Source of the DNA: Clostridia bacterium
GTDB lineage: Bacteria; Bacillota; Clostridia; Lutisporales; Lutisporaceae
Direction: 5' to 3'
Length of the DNA: 64,000 bases
Assembly: GCA_035628995.1 (NCBI GenBank)
Contig: DASPIR010000023.1
Span: 1 to 64,000 of the forward strand
In this document: positions 27,918 through 36,572 of the stretch, one piece after another
Layout: each line of letters opens with the position of its first letter
Position numbering within the stretch: position 1 is the stretch's first letter
Made by a program: the position numbers and the translations under genes
The notes under the pieces: generated by a model
The model's input: the letters and a program-made list of their open reading frames with translations, nothing else
The model's database searches: none
What the model was told of the DNA's origin: nothing

Positions 27918-28027
27918 ATTGAACGCATTAAGAATTCGTATAGGGATTAGTGCGAATTCAATAACATTAAGGAAACATTTGTGCGAAAGTTGAATACTTT
28001 ATGTAAAATGTATTTCGCAAAATGTGT
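27918..28027 (+). repeat. Dispersed ~110-bp two-hairpin repeat, copy A
   Basis: It begins ATTGAACGC and contains the complementary AGTGCGAATTCAAT, then a second hairpin with arms GCGAAA and TTTCGC. It shares order and spacing with copies at 28441, 28552 and 37915. This copy is the most diverged. Confidence 0.7.
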
Positions 28028-28105
28028 AGTTGAAGTAATGACTAAAAAGAATTATATTAATATTGTCAGGGTTGACTGCTTATTAAAAGTACAGGAGGGA
28101 TTCAT

Positions 28106-28435
28106 ATGCAGGTTATTATTGTTATTTCATTGATTTTTTCAGTTTTCATAGCATTTTTTGCAGTACAGAACGCAGGGGTAGTTGCAATAAATTTGCTATG
28201 GTATACGGTAAGTCTGTCGCAGGCGGTGGTAATACTCTGCTCTGCGCTGTTCGGCGTGCTTATTATGCTGCCTTTTGACGTGGCGAGAACGATCAAAAAC
28301 AAGCTTAAGATTATGGAGCTGTCCGGGGAGATTAAAAGGCTTAAGGAAGAATTAAAGAAAACAGTTGAAGAGAAAGAAATCCTGCCGGAAAAATCTCAGG
28401 TAGAAGAAGTGGTTAATATCACAGAAAAACAGTAA
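28106..28435 (+). CDS. LapA-like (DUF1049) membrane protein
   Basis: 109 aa with two membrane helices (IIVISLIFSVFIAFFAVQNA and QAVVILCSALFGVLIMLPFD) and a Lys/Glu-rich coiled-coil tail (LSGEIKRLKEELKKTVEEK). It fits the lipopolysaccharide assembly protein A domain family, which in Gram-positives has no LPS role; function here is unknown. Conserved between secF and recJ in related genomes as far as I recall. ATG after CAGGAGGG. Confidence 0.78.
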   Translation: MQVIIVISLIFSVFIAFFAVQNAGVVAINLLWYTVSLSQAVVILCSALFGVLIMLPFDVARTIKNKLKIMELSGEIKRLKEELKKTVEEKEILPEKSQVEEVVNITEKQ

Positions 28436-28440
28436 TTTAA

Positions 28441-28549
28441 ATTGAACGCACTTAAGCTATTATATAGAGTATAGTGCGAATTCAATAACAAATAATGTAA
28501 CCGTTTCGCGGAATTTGATTGAATTTATATTTGTTTTCCGCAAAACGCC
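28441..28549 (+). repeat. Dispersed two-hairpin repeat, copy B
   Basis: Starts ATTGAACGCACTTAAG 6 bp after the lapA-like stop. First hairpin ATTGAACGCACT/AGTGCGAATTCAAT, second hairpin GTTTCGCGGAA/TTCCGCAAAAC. It is followed directly by copy C in the same orientation. Confidence 0.8.
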
Positions 28550-28551
28550 TT

Positions 28552-28662
28552 ATTGAACGCACTTAAGGTATTATATAGGGTATAGTGCGAATTCAATAAT
28601 AATAAATGAAACATTTTGCGAAATCTGAATGACATAACAATGGATATTTCGCAAAACGTTTA
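28552..28662 (+). repeat. Dispersed two-hairpin repeat, copy C
   Basis: Nearly identical to copy B in its first half. The second hairpin is TTTTGCGAAAT/ATTTCGCAAAA, so A-T pairs replace the G-C pairs of copies B and D at one stem position. It lies immediately upstream of recJ. Confidence 0.8.
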
Positions 28663-28681
28663 GATAGGCATGTGATGAGTA

Positions 28682-30382
28682 TTGAACAAAAGATGGACAA
28701 CTTACGATAAAAGTGTAGAAAATATCGAAATTATTATATCAGAATTCCAGATACCGGAGATAATAGCAAGAGCATTAATCAATAGGGGTATCAACACTGT
28801 CCCGCAGGCAAGGGCTTTCTTGAACACTGATTTGGGTTCTCTCCATGACCCGTACCTTATGAAGGGAATGGATCAAGCTGTCGGGAGAATATTGGAAGCT
28901 GTAAAGTGCCAAGATAAAATATGTGTATATGGTGATTATGATGTTGATGGAATTACATCAACGTCCCTGATGATAAGAACACTGAAAGAACTTGGCTCAG
29001 ATGCAGTTTATTACATACCCAACAGGATTGAAGAAGGTTACGGGCTGAGCATCAGTTCTATGGACAAAATAAAGGAGCTTGGTGTAAGCCTTATAATCAC
29101 AGTTGACTGCGGCATTAGGTCCAATGAGGTAGTTGATTATGCACAGAGCTTGGGAATGGAAGTAATAGTAACAGACCATCATGAATGCGAAGGTGAACTG
29201 CCCAAAGCATTAAGCATTGTCAATCCGCATCAGCCTGAATGCAGCTATCCGCACAAGGGCCTGGCAGGAGTCGGTGTTGCATATAAGCTGATAAGCGCAC
29301 TGCTTTCCAGAGCGGGAAATGATACTTTTGCAAAAGAACTGTTGGATATTGTTTCTATTGGTACAATAGCTGATGTAGTACCTCTTTTAGATGAAAACCG
29401 TATAATTGTGAAAAACGGCCTAAATAGAATAAAAGACACCAATAATGAGGGGATAAAGGCGCTTCTTGAGGTATGTGGATTGAGCGGCAAAGAGCTTAAT
29501 GCATACAATGTAGCCTTCATGCTTGCCCCTAGAATTAATGCAGCAGGTAGAATCGCGGATGCATCAGAATGCGTTGAATTGCTGCTTACCAATAGCGCTG
29601 GCAGAGCGATGGAAATAGCCAAGAAGCTGGATTCAGACAATAAGGAGCGTCAGGCAATAGAAAATGTAATACTGAACAGTGCAGCAGCCATAATCGAGAA
29701 AACAGTGGATGCAGATAAGGATAGGGTTTTAGTGCTGGGCAATGAGAATTGGCATATAGGGGTTGTTGGTATTGTAGCTTCACGGCTGGTAGATAAGTTT
29801 TATCTTCCGACCTTCATAATGTCTATAGATGGGGAATTTAGCAAGGGTTCGGCAAGAAGTATTCCCGGTTTTAATTTATTCGAGGCCATGTCCAAGCATA
29901 GTGATATATTTGAAAAGTATGGTGGACATGAAATGGCAGCGGGTTTTACAATAAAGACTGAAAGAATTGATGAGCTGCGGAACAGAATGAACTATGAAGC
30001 TGAAAGCGCAATGGGCAAGGAGAAGCTTCTGCCAGAGATTTTAGTAGACTATAAGCTAGTACCGGGGGATATTAATCTGAATACTGTTAGACAGCTAAAA
30101 GTCTTAGAGCCCTTTGGAATTGGCAATCCCAGCCCACTCTTCGTATATAGGGGACTAAAGGTATTGTCCTCCAGGGCAGTAGGAAGTGAGAGCAAGCATC
30201 TTTCACTTATGGTTTATGACGGCGTAAATGAAATCAAATGTATAGCTTATAACTTTGGCAATATACAAAAAGTATTATCAATTGGTAAAAAAATTGATAT
30301 AATATGTAGTGTTGAAAACAACATTTGGAACAACATTGAAAGTGTACAGCTAAACATAAAGGATATCAAAATTACAAAATAA
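28682..30382 (+). CDS. recJ: Single-stranded-DNA exonuclease RecJ
   Basis: 566 aa, bacterial length. DHH-superfamily catalytic motifs: VYGDYDVDGITSTS near 80, ITVDCGIRS, and VTDHHECEG near 160. The DHHA1 domain follows (GVVGIVASRLVDKFYLPTF, GSARSIPGFNLFEAM, KYGGHEMAAGFTI), then a C-terminal OB-like region. It degrades ssDNA 5'-3' in recombination and mismatch repair. It starts at TTG with a weak site, so the start is less certain. Confidence 0.94.
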   Translation: MNKRWTTYDKSVENIEIIISEFQIPEIIARALINRGINTVPQARAFLNTDLGSLHDPYLMKGMDQAVGRILEAVKCQDKICVYGDYDVDGITSTSLMIRTLKELGSDAVYYIPNRIEEGYGLSISSMDKIKELGVSLIITVDCGIRSNEVVDYAQSLGMEVIVTDHHECEGELPKALSIVNPHQPECSYPHKGLAGVGVAYKLISALLSRAGNDTFAKELLDIVSIGTIADVVPLLDENRIIVKNGLNRIKDTNNEGIKALLEVCGLSGKELNAYNVAFMLAPRINAAGRIADASECVELLLTNSAGRAMEIAKKLDSDNKERQAIENVILNSAAAIIEKTVDADKDRVLVLGNENWHIGVVGIVASRLVDKFYLPTFIMSIDGEFSKGSARSIPGFNLFEAMSKHSDIFEKYGGHEMAAGFTIKTERIDELRNRMNYEAESAMGKEKLLPEILVDYKLVPGDINLNTVRQLKVLEPFGIGNPSPLFVYRGLKVLSSRAVGSESKHLSLMVYDGVNEIKCIAYNFGNIQKVLSIGKKIDIICSVENNIWNNIESVQLNIKDIKITK

Positions 30383-30400
30383 TAAATGGGGGTAGTACTT

Positions 30401-30913
30401 ATGGATTTAGAAAGGTATATAAGAGCAATTGAAGATTTCCCTAAGGAAGGTGTAAGCTTCAAGGATGTGACGACGCTTCTGAAAGATGGGGATGCTTTCA
30501 AATATGCTATAAAATCCATTGCGGATAGATTAAGGGATCTTAATGTAGATGTTATAGTAGGGCCTGAGGCAAGGGGATTTATATTCGGAGCACCTGTGGC
30601 ATATGAGCTTGGTGTTGGCTTCGTTCCGGTCAGAAAACCCGGCAAGCTTCCGGCAGAGACACTCCGCTACGAGTATGAGCTGGAGTATGGGATGGACGCT
30701 CTTGAAATTCATAAGGATGCAATAAAAAAGGGTACAAGGGTGGCAGTGGTAGATGACCTGCTTGCAACCGGAGGCACTATCCTTTCTGCAGTAAAGCTTG
30801 TGGAACAGCTTGGCGGAGAGGTGGTTCATATCGGGTTTCTTATCGAACTGGAATTCTTGAATGGAAGAGATAATCTAGAGGGTTACAATATTAGCTCAAT
30901 GATTAAATACTAG
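30401..30913 (+). CDS. apt: Adenine phosphoribosyltransferase
   Basis: 170 aa, standard. It salvages adenine to AMP. PRPP-binding motif [13 protein letters not shown] near 117-129, and family N-terminus [21 protein letters not shown] follows GGGGGT. The frame extends 5 codons upstream without a ribosome site. Confidence 0.97.
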   Translation: MDLERYIRAIEDFPKEGVSFKDVTTLLKDGDAFKYAIKSIADRLRDLNVDVIVGPEARGFIFGAPVAYELGVGFVPVRKPGKLPAETLRYEYELEYGMDALEIHKDAIKKGTRVAVVDDLLATGGTILSAVKLVEQLGGEVVHIGFLIELEFLNGRDNLEGYNISSMIKY

Positions 30914-30995
30914 GGCAATCATTAATATATGAGAAATATCAAATTTTATATTTGATAAATATAGACAAATATACTAGAATAGATGTAAATAAATT

Positions 30996-31021
30996 AAAGC
31001 TGGTGTTACCAGCTTTTTTAT
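30996..31021 (+). terminator. Terminator of apt
   Basis: AAAGCTGGT pairs with ACCAGCTTT (loop GTT), followed by a T-run. Confidence 0.8.
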
Positions 31022-31071
31022 TAATACTCAAATATGCAGTAAAATAAACGCTCTAAAAGTTGGTGTTGTTT

Positions 31072-33240
31072 ATGCTACAGGATTTAATAGATATAATAAA
31101 AAAATATAACCCTACCAATGATACAGAAATCGTTGAAAGGGCTTATAACTATGCCGTAAAAGCTCATGACGGACAAAAGAGGATCTCGGGGGAGGATTAT
31201 ATCATTCACCCGGTTGAAGTGGCGAAAATATTGGCTGAACTTAACATGGACAATATAACAATAGCTGCTGGAATACTGCATGATGTTATAGAAGATACAA
31301 AATGCACTTATGAGGACTGCAAGAATCTTTTCGGTGAAGAAATAGCGATGCTTGTAGATGGCGTTACCAAATTGGGAAAGCTGGAGTACAAGACAAAAGA
31401 GGAGCAGCAGGCCGAAAGCCTCAGAAAAATGTTCATAGCTATGGCAAAGGATATCCGGGTAGTGCTTATTAAGCTTGCTGACAGGCTTCACAATATGCGT
31501 ACCCTAAAATATATGCCTCCTGAAAAACAGAGAGAAAAAGCCAAGGAGACAATGGAAATATATGCCCCTATAGCCCACCGGCTAGGAATATCAAAGGTCA
31601 AGTGGGAGATGGAGGACCTTGCGTTAAGGTACCTTGAGCCAAAGGAATATTATGAATTGGTGGAAAAGGTAGCTAAAAAGAGGAAGGAACGCGAGGAAGA
31701 AATCAATCATGTAATTGAACTGCTAAAGGAAAAGTTCAAGGAAGTTGGAATTGAAGCGCATATCGAGGGAAGGCCCAAGAGCTTCTACAGCATATATAGA
31801 AAAATGTACTATCAGAATAAGACTTTTGAGCAGATATTCGACCTTACTGCAGTTAGGATAATTGTTGATACGGTCAAGGACTGCTATGGAGTGCTGGGTA
31901 TAGTCCATACTTTATGGAAGCCAATACCGGGCAGGTTCAAAGACTATATAGCCATGCCAAAGCCTAACATGTACCAGTCCCTCCATACAACTTTGCTTGG
32001 CTCTGAAGGACAGCCCTTTGAAGTTCAAATAAGAACATGGGAGATGCACAGAACCTCAGAAATAGGTATAGCGGCACACTGGAAATACAAGGAGGGTAAG
32101 ACCTCCCAGTCAGAGTTCGACGAGAAGTTAAAGTGGCTGAGGCAGATGCTTGAATGGCAGAATGAAATCAAAGACACCAGAGAGTTCATGGAAACCTTGA
32201 AGGTAGATCTTTTCACAGATGAAGTATATGTGTTCACTCCAAAGGGTGATGTTGTGGATTTACCGGTAGAGTCAAACCCTATAGATTACGCATATAAAAT
32301 TCACAGTCAAATAGGCAACAGGTGCATTGGAGCGAAAATAAACGGAAGAATAGTTCCCTTGGATTATAAACTGCAGAATGGGGATATTGTTGAAGTAATC
32401 ACTTCGGCTGCTGCCAATGGTCCAAGTCGTGACTGGCTGAAAATAGTAAAAAGCTCGCAAGCGAAAAACAAGATAAGGCAGTGGTTTAAGAAAGAAAAAA
32501 GAGAAGAGAATATTCAGAAGGGAAAAGAACTTCTGGAGAAAGAAGTACGCAGGAATGGTTACACTGCAGCCCAGCTTTTAAGGCCGGAGTGGGTGGAGGC
32601 TATATACAAGAAGTTCAGCCTTCACACTATAGATGATTTATATTCTTCTCTGGGTTATGGAGGTTTGTCCCCCAACCAAGTTATAACAAAGCTGAAGGAA
32701 GAGTTCAGGAAAACCCAAAAGCTTGAGGAGAGGGAAGAAGAAGGCATTGAGCGCCAAGTGGAGAAGGCGCAGGAAAGACAAAAAAGGCATAGTGGTGCAG
32801 GTGTCAAGGTAAAGGGCGTGGAGAATATATTGATAAGGTTCTCCAAATGCTGCAACCCTGTACCTGGTGATGAGATAGTAGGATATATTACAAAGGGCAG
32901 AGGGGTGTCAGTGCACCAGAAGGATTGTCCGAATGTAGCAGATCTTATGAACGAGGAGGAAAGATTCATAGAGGTTGAATGGAATGCCCAGACGAAAGTT
33001 TCATATAATGCCGATTTAGAAGTAAGGGCAACTGACAGGAAGGGACTTCTAGCTGAGATAACCACTATTATTGATGAAAGCAAAGTAAATATTAACGCTT
33101 TCCACTCGAGAACAACTAAGGATAAGATAGCAATCATTAATTTCATACTGGAGATTTCAGATATTGAGCAGCTTAACAAGCTCATAAGGAAATTCAGGAA
33201 AATAGAAGGTGTAGTGGACGTATATAGGGCGAAGCAGTAA
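31072..33240 (+). CDS. relA: Bifunctional (p)ppGpp synthetase/hydrolase Rel
   Basis: 722 aa long RSH protein. The N-terminal HD hydrolase is intact (HDGQKRISGEDYIIHP, ILHDVIEDT, KLADRLHNMRTL). The synthetase domain has RPKSFYSIYRKM and GRFKDYIAMPKPNMYQSLHT. TGS (VFTPKGDVVDLP), a zinc-finger-like CCNPVPGDEIVGY segment, and a C-terminal ACT domain follow. It makes and degrades the stringent-response alarmone. An upstream TTG at 31060 is possible; ATG 31072 is preferred. Confidence 0.96.
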   Translation: MLQDLIDIIKKYNPTNDTEIVERAYNYAVKAHDGQKRISGEDYIIHPVEVAKILAELNMDNITIAAGILHDVIEDTKCTYEDCKNLFGEEIAMLVDGVTKLGKLEYKTKEEQQAESLRKMFIAMAKDIRVVLIKLADRLHNMRTLKYMPPEKQREKAKETMEIYAPIAHRLGISKVKWEMEDLALRYLEPKEYYELVEKVAKKRKEREEEINHVIELLKEKFKEVGIEAHIEGRPKSFYSIYRKMYYQNKTFEQIFDLTAVRIIVDTVKDCYGVLGIVHTLWKPIPGRFKDYIAMPKPNMYQSLHTTLLGSEGQPFEVQIRTWEMHRTSEIGIAAHWKYKEGKTSQSEFDEKLKWLRQMLEWQNEIKDTREFMETLKVDLFTDEVYVFTPKGDVVDLPVESNPIDYAYKIHSQIGNRCIGAKINGRIVPLDYKLQNGDIVEVITSAAANGPSRDWLKIVKSSQAKNKIRQWFKKEKREENIQKGKELLEKEVRRNGYTAAQLLRPEWVEAIYKKFSLHTIDDLYSSLGYGGLSPNQVITKLKEEFRKTQKLEEREEEGIERQVEKAQERQKRHSGAGVKVKGVENILIRFSKCCNPVPGDEIVGYITKGRGVSVHQKDCPNVADLMNEEERFIEVEWNAQTKVSYNADLEVRATDRKGLLAEITTIIDESKVNINAFHSRTTKDKIAIINFILEISDIEQLNKLIRKFRKIEGVVDVYRAKQ

Positions 33241-33272
33241 AAACAGGTTTCGAGGTTACGGGGTTTCGAGGA

Positions 33273-33300
33273 GTAGGGGCGATTCATGAATCGCCCCTAC
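33273..33300. repeat. 28-bp perfect palindrome, copy 1
   Basis: GTAGGGGCGATTCA and its exact complement. It is identical to 43498-43525, including the adjacent CAGGC. It is preceded by a C/G-rich run (TTTCGAGGTTACGGGGTTTC) unlike the surrounding AT-rich DNA. It lies between rel and dtd. Confidence 0.85.
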
Positions 33301-33351
33301 AGGCATCGAGGGCTAACGTGCCACGAGCCAAAATACACAGGAGGGATTATC

Positions 33352-33801
33352 ATGCGCGCAGTTATACAGAGAGTAAACAGTGGAAGTGTTACTGTTGATG
33401 AGAATATTGTAGGGAGTATAGGCAAAGGTTTTGTTGTACTGCTGGGTGTCAGTGAGAAGGATACGGCAGAGGATGTGCTGTATATGGCTGATAAGATAGT
33501 GAATCTGAGAATATTTGAGGATGAGGATGAGAAAATGAATCTTTCCCTGCTTGACATAAAGGGAGAGCTTCTTATAATATCGCAGTTTACACTGTATGGG
33601 GATTGCAGGAAGGGCAGAAGACCGAATTTTATGAGCGCTTCAAGACCTGAAAAGGCGGAAGAACTCTATAATGAATTGGTTAAGAAATGCAAGGAAGTGG
33701 GCGTAAAGACTGAAACAGGCACCTTTCAGGCATATATGAAAGTGAAGATTGAAAATGATGGGCCTGTGACAGTGATTGTGGATAGCGAAAAGCTTATTTA
33801 A
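33352..33801 (+). CDS. dtd: D-aminoacyl-tRNA deacylase
   Basis: 149 aa starting [16 protein letters not shown]. It removes D-amino acids and glycine mischarged on tRNA. Active-site motifs [15 protein letters not shown] and the Gly-cisPro motif in [12 protein letters not shown] are present. The frame is open 22 codons upstream through the palindrome repeat, but CAGGAGGG sits 5-6 nt before the chosen ATG. Confidence 0.96.
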   Translation: MRAVIQRVNSGSVTVDENIVGSIGKGFVVLLGVSEKDTAEDVLYMADKIVNLRIFEDEDEKMNLSLLDIKGELLIISQFTLYGDCRKGRRPNFMSASRPEKAEELYNELVKKCKEVGVKTETGTFQAYMKVKIENDGPVTVIVDSEKLI

Positions 33802-33813
33802 GGAGAGAATAGC

Positions 33814-34434
33814 ATGGAGTTTAAAAGACTACCTTTAGGAGTATACCAGGCAAACTGCTATATTTTATTCGATGAAAATACAAAAGAGACGGCAGTAATT
33901 GACCCGGGAGGGGATTTTCCAGAAATAAAAAGCTTTATTGAAGAGAACGAGTTGAAGGTAAATTATATTATTATCACCCACGGTCATGGAGACCACATCG
34001 GTGCACTCAGGGAATTGAAGGACTACACCAATGCGGTTGTTTGCATACACAGTGAAGACAATGAAATGCTCAAGAACAGCAGAATGAATTATTCAGCAGA
34101 GATGGGTTATCCACGTGTTGAAATGTCAGCTGACAAGCTGCTGTCGGATGGGGATGAACTGATACTGGGTGGCACCAAGCTAAGTATCATACACACCCCC
34201 GGGCACTCTCGCGGAGGAATATGCATATATTCCGAGGGCAGTCTGTTTTCGGGAGATACTCTGTTTGCTTGTTCTATTGGGCGTACTGATTTGGAAGGCG
34301 GGTCTATGGATGGAATCATTGATTCTATCAAAGGCAAACTTTTAACTTTGCCTGAGGCTACTGCGGTATACCCAGGACATGGGCCATCATCTACAATATT
34401 AACGGAAAAAAAGAGAAATCCTTTTCTCCAGTAA
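33814..34434 (+). CDS. Metallo-beta-lactamase-fold hydrolase (glyoxalase II-like)
   Basis: 206 aa with the two-metal site THGHGDHIGA near 53-62, a later His in IIHTPGHSRGG, Asp in LFSGDTLF, and a final His in VYPGHGPSS. The family includes hydroxyacylglutathione hydrolases and other thioesterases; the precise substrate is unknown. 12 bp after dtd. Confidence 0.92.
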   Translation: MEFKRLPLGVYQANCYILFDENTKETAVIDPGGDFPEIKSFIEENELKVNYIIITHGHGDHIGALRELKDYTNAVVCIHSEDNEMLKNSRMNYSAEMGYPRVEMSADKLLSDGDELILGGTKLSIIHTPGHSRGGICIYSEGSLFSGDTLFACSIGRTDLEGGSMDGIIDSIKGKLLTLPEATAVYPGHGPSSTILTEKKRNPFLQ

Positions 34435-34551
34435 GGCTTTCACAAAAATACATTATATAAAAGACTTATGAAGTATTGGTCAATCGATGAATATGCTTAG
34501 TTCAAAAGGATAGACTAATATTATAAACACCTGTGCTGGGGAGGTTTTTCT

Positions 34552-34734
34552 ATGAGTAAGTCTTCTAAGAAAGCTTTTAGTGAGAAGTACAAAAACAGGC
34601 CGTCTCAGGAATACGGCGAGTTGATAGACATGATAGAATCAGGAATGGAAGATTATGAAATAGCAGATGAGCTTGGAATGACTTCAAACTATGTTTCTGA
34701 TATAAAGAGACAAATATACAATGATATGATTTAG
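34552..34734 (+). CDS. Small HTH-like protein, 60 aa
   Basis: A charged protein whose second half resembles a helix-turn-helix (MIESGMEDYEIADELGMTSN, then YVSDIKRQIY). It is 8 bp upstream of hemZ and has a GGGGAGG ribosome site, so it is likely co-translated with hemZ. It may be a regulator; the target is unknown. Confidence 0.7.
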   Translation: MSKSSKKAFSEKYKNRPSQEYGELIDMIESGMEDYEIADELGMTSNYVSDIKRQIYNDMI

Positions 34735-34742
34735 GGGAAGCT

Positions 34743-36236
34743 ATGATTGGAATTAAACTTGAGAACCATGATTATTACAATGAGGCCGCTGATATTGTAA
34801 GGATGTACTTCGGGAAATGTGAGATGCAAAGATTGGAAGGAGCTTTGGCGGACAGCCAAAGCTTTTTACAGGTTCATGATGTGTTTATCACAAGCAGTCT
34901 CGAAATAGCAGGAGTAAGCTGTACCTGCATCTCCAGGTATCAGAGTCTGCAAAAGCAGGAGGAAGTGATAATTAAAAGCACCATAGAGCTTCCTGATAAC
35001 AAGGCCTTGAAGCGTTTAATAAAAAAGTCCATGTACTCCCTATTATCAGAAGTATTTGAAAGGGAATATCCATGGGGTATACTTACTGGAATAAGACCGG
35101 TGAAAATAGTTCACGAGCTCATTAACAGCGGGTTCAAGGAAGCTGATATTCCTGGCATGCTGACAGAGGAATATCTTATGAGTGAGGATCGGGCCCAGCT
35201 GGCAGTTGAAATCGCGGGCATTGAGAGACCATTTGTCTTTCCCGTAGATGATGCCGCACTGAGTATATATATTGGCATACCTTTTTGCCCAAGCAGATGT
35301 CATTATTGCTCCTTTACCTCCAATTCAATAAGCGTATTGCACGCCTATGTGGAGCCTTATCTGGACAGCCTTATTAAAGAAATCCAAAGGGTTTCGGAAT
35401 ATCTTAACAAGACGGACTACCGAGTACAGACAATATACATAGGTGGCGGTACACCTACAGCCTTGAACGCAGAACAGCTTGAAAGACTAATGCAATGTAT
35501 AAGCCTCTGTTTTGGACAGCAGGCTGATGAATTCACCTGTGAGGCAGGCAGGCCTGATTCCATTACAAAGGAAAAGCTTCAAGTGTTATTAAAGTATAAT
35601 GTCAGCAGGATTAGCATCAATCCGCAGACTATGAATGATGCAACTCTGAAGTCCATAGGAAGAGCACACAGCACCGAACAGATTGTAGAAAGCTTCAGAC
35701 TGGCAAGGAATGAAGGTTTTAATAATATCAATATGGACTTGATACTGGGGCTTCCGGGAGAAAGTATGGAGCAGCTGACTCATACGCTGAAAGAGATAAA
35801 GAAGCTCGGCCCCGAGAGCGTTACAGTGCATACCATGGCTATAAAGCGAGCCTCAATATATAACGAAGAGTTTAAGAATTCGACAATTGCTGATGATGAG
35901 AATATATCAAACATGATGGACTATACAAAGAAATTCCTGAGAGAAATGGGTATGCATCCATATTACTTATATAGACAGAAGCATATGCTGCAAAACCTTG
36001 AAAATATTGGCTTCTCAAAAAAAGGATTTGAATGCATTTATAATATGCAGATTATTGAGGAAAAGCAGACAAATGTTGCCTTTGGCGCTGATGCTGTAAC
36101 CAAGATTTTTATAAGCAAAGAGAACCGAATAGAAAGGCAGCACAATATAAAGGATGTTAAGCTCTATATTGAAAATATCGAAGAAATGATTAGTAAAAAG
36201 CTAGATATTTTGGAACAGCTAAGGAAAACATATTGA
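34743..36236 (+). CDS. hemZ: HemZ, radical SAM coproporphyrinogen III dehydrogenase-like
   Basis: 497 aa. An N-terminal ~170-residue domain is followed by a radical SAM core with CxxxCxxC in PFCPSRCHYCSF near 185, then TIYIGGGTPTAL and LGLPGESMEQL. HemZ is the HemN-related protein conserved in Clostridia and Bacillus; role in heme synthesis is assumed from homology. ATG after AGGGGAAG. Confidence 0.9.
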   Translation: MIGIKLENHDYYNEAADIVRMYFGKCEMQRLEGALADSQSFLQVHDVFITSSLEIAGVSCTCISRYQSLQKQEEVIIKSTIELPDNKALKRLIKKSMYSLLSEVFEREYPWGILTGIRPVKIVHELINSGFKEADIPGMLTEEYLMSEDRAQLAVEIAGIERPFVFPVDDAALSIYIGIPFCPSRCHYCSFTSNSISVLHAYVEPYLDSLIKEIQRVSEYLNKTDYRVQTIYIGGGTPTALNAEQLERLMQCISLCFGQQADEFTCEAGRPDSITKEKLQVLLKYNVSRISINPQTMNDATLKSIGRAHSTEQIVESFRLARNEGFNNINMDLILGLPGESMEQLTHTLKEIKKLGPESVTVHTMAIKRASIYNEEFKNSTIADDENISNMMDYTKKFLREMGMHPYYLYRQKHMLQNLENIGFSKKGFECIYNMQIIEEKQTNVAFGADAVTKIFISKENRIERQHNIKDVKLYIENIEEMISKKLDILEQLRKTY

Positions 36237-36284
36237 CATAAGTGGAACTCAATATTATAATAATACATTAATATACCATAATTA

Positions 36285-36540
36285 ACTTTGAACGGGAAAG
36301 TAGGCATTTAATGCTATACAGGGAGAGGATATCTGAGTGTTTTGCACTTTGACTGGAAGTATCCTTATGGTTTAGAATGCTGAAGGACACCCGGGAGTTC
36401 GGCCGCTGAACACTATTTTAGACGATTAGGCTGCCGCGTATATTCTGCGTTAAAGAAAAAAGATGGATTTTCCAAACAGGGTGGCACCGCGGGATAATAA
36501 CTCTCGTCCCTGACAATATGTCAGGCACGGGAGATTTTTG
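36285..36540 (+). promoter_or_regulatory. T-box leader of hisS-aspS, probably sensing tRNA-Asp
   Basis: Stem I starts near GAACGGGAAAGTAGGC (AGTA internal-loop motif). The T-box proper AACAGGGTGGCACCGCGGG is at 36475-36493. A terminator hairpin (CTCTCGTCCCTGACA with TGTCAGGCACGGGAG, T-run ATTTTTG) ends at ~36540. In the specifier loop, GAAGGACACCC (36382-36392) contains GAC (Asp, 36386-36388, followed by A) overlapping CAC (His, 36388-36390). The acceptor-pairing bulge is TGGC, whose C would pair with a G discriminator as in tRNA-Asp; tRNA-His has C73. Asp is thus favoured, although hisS is first. Confidence 0.92.
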
Positions 36541-36572
36541 TTTTTGTAAAAATAATATTAGGGGTGGTTTTC

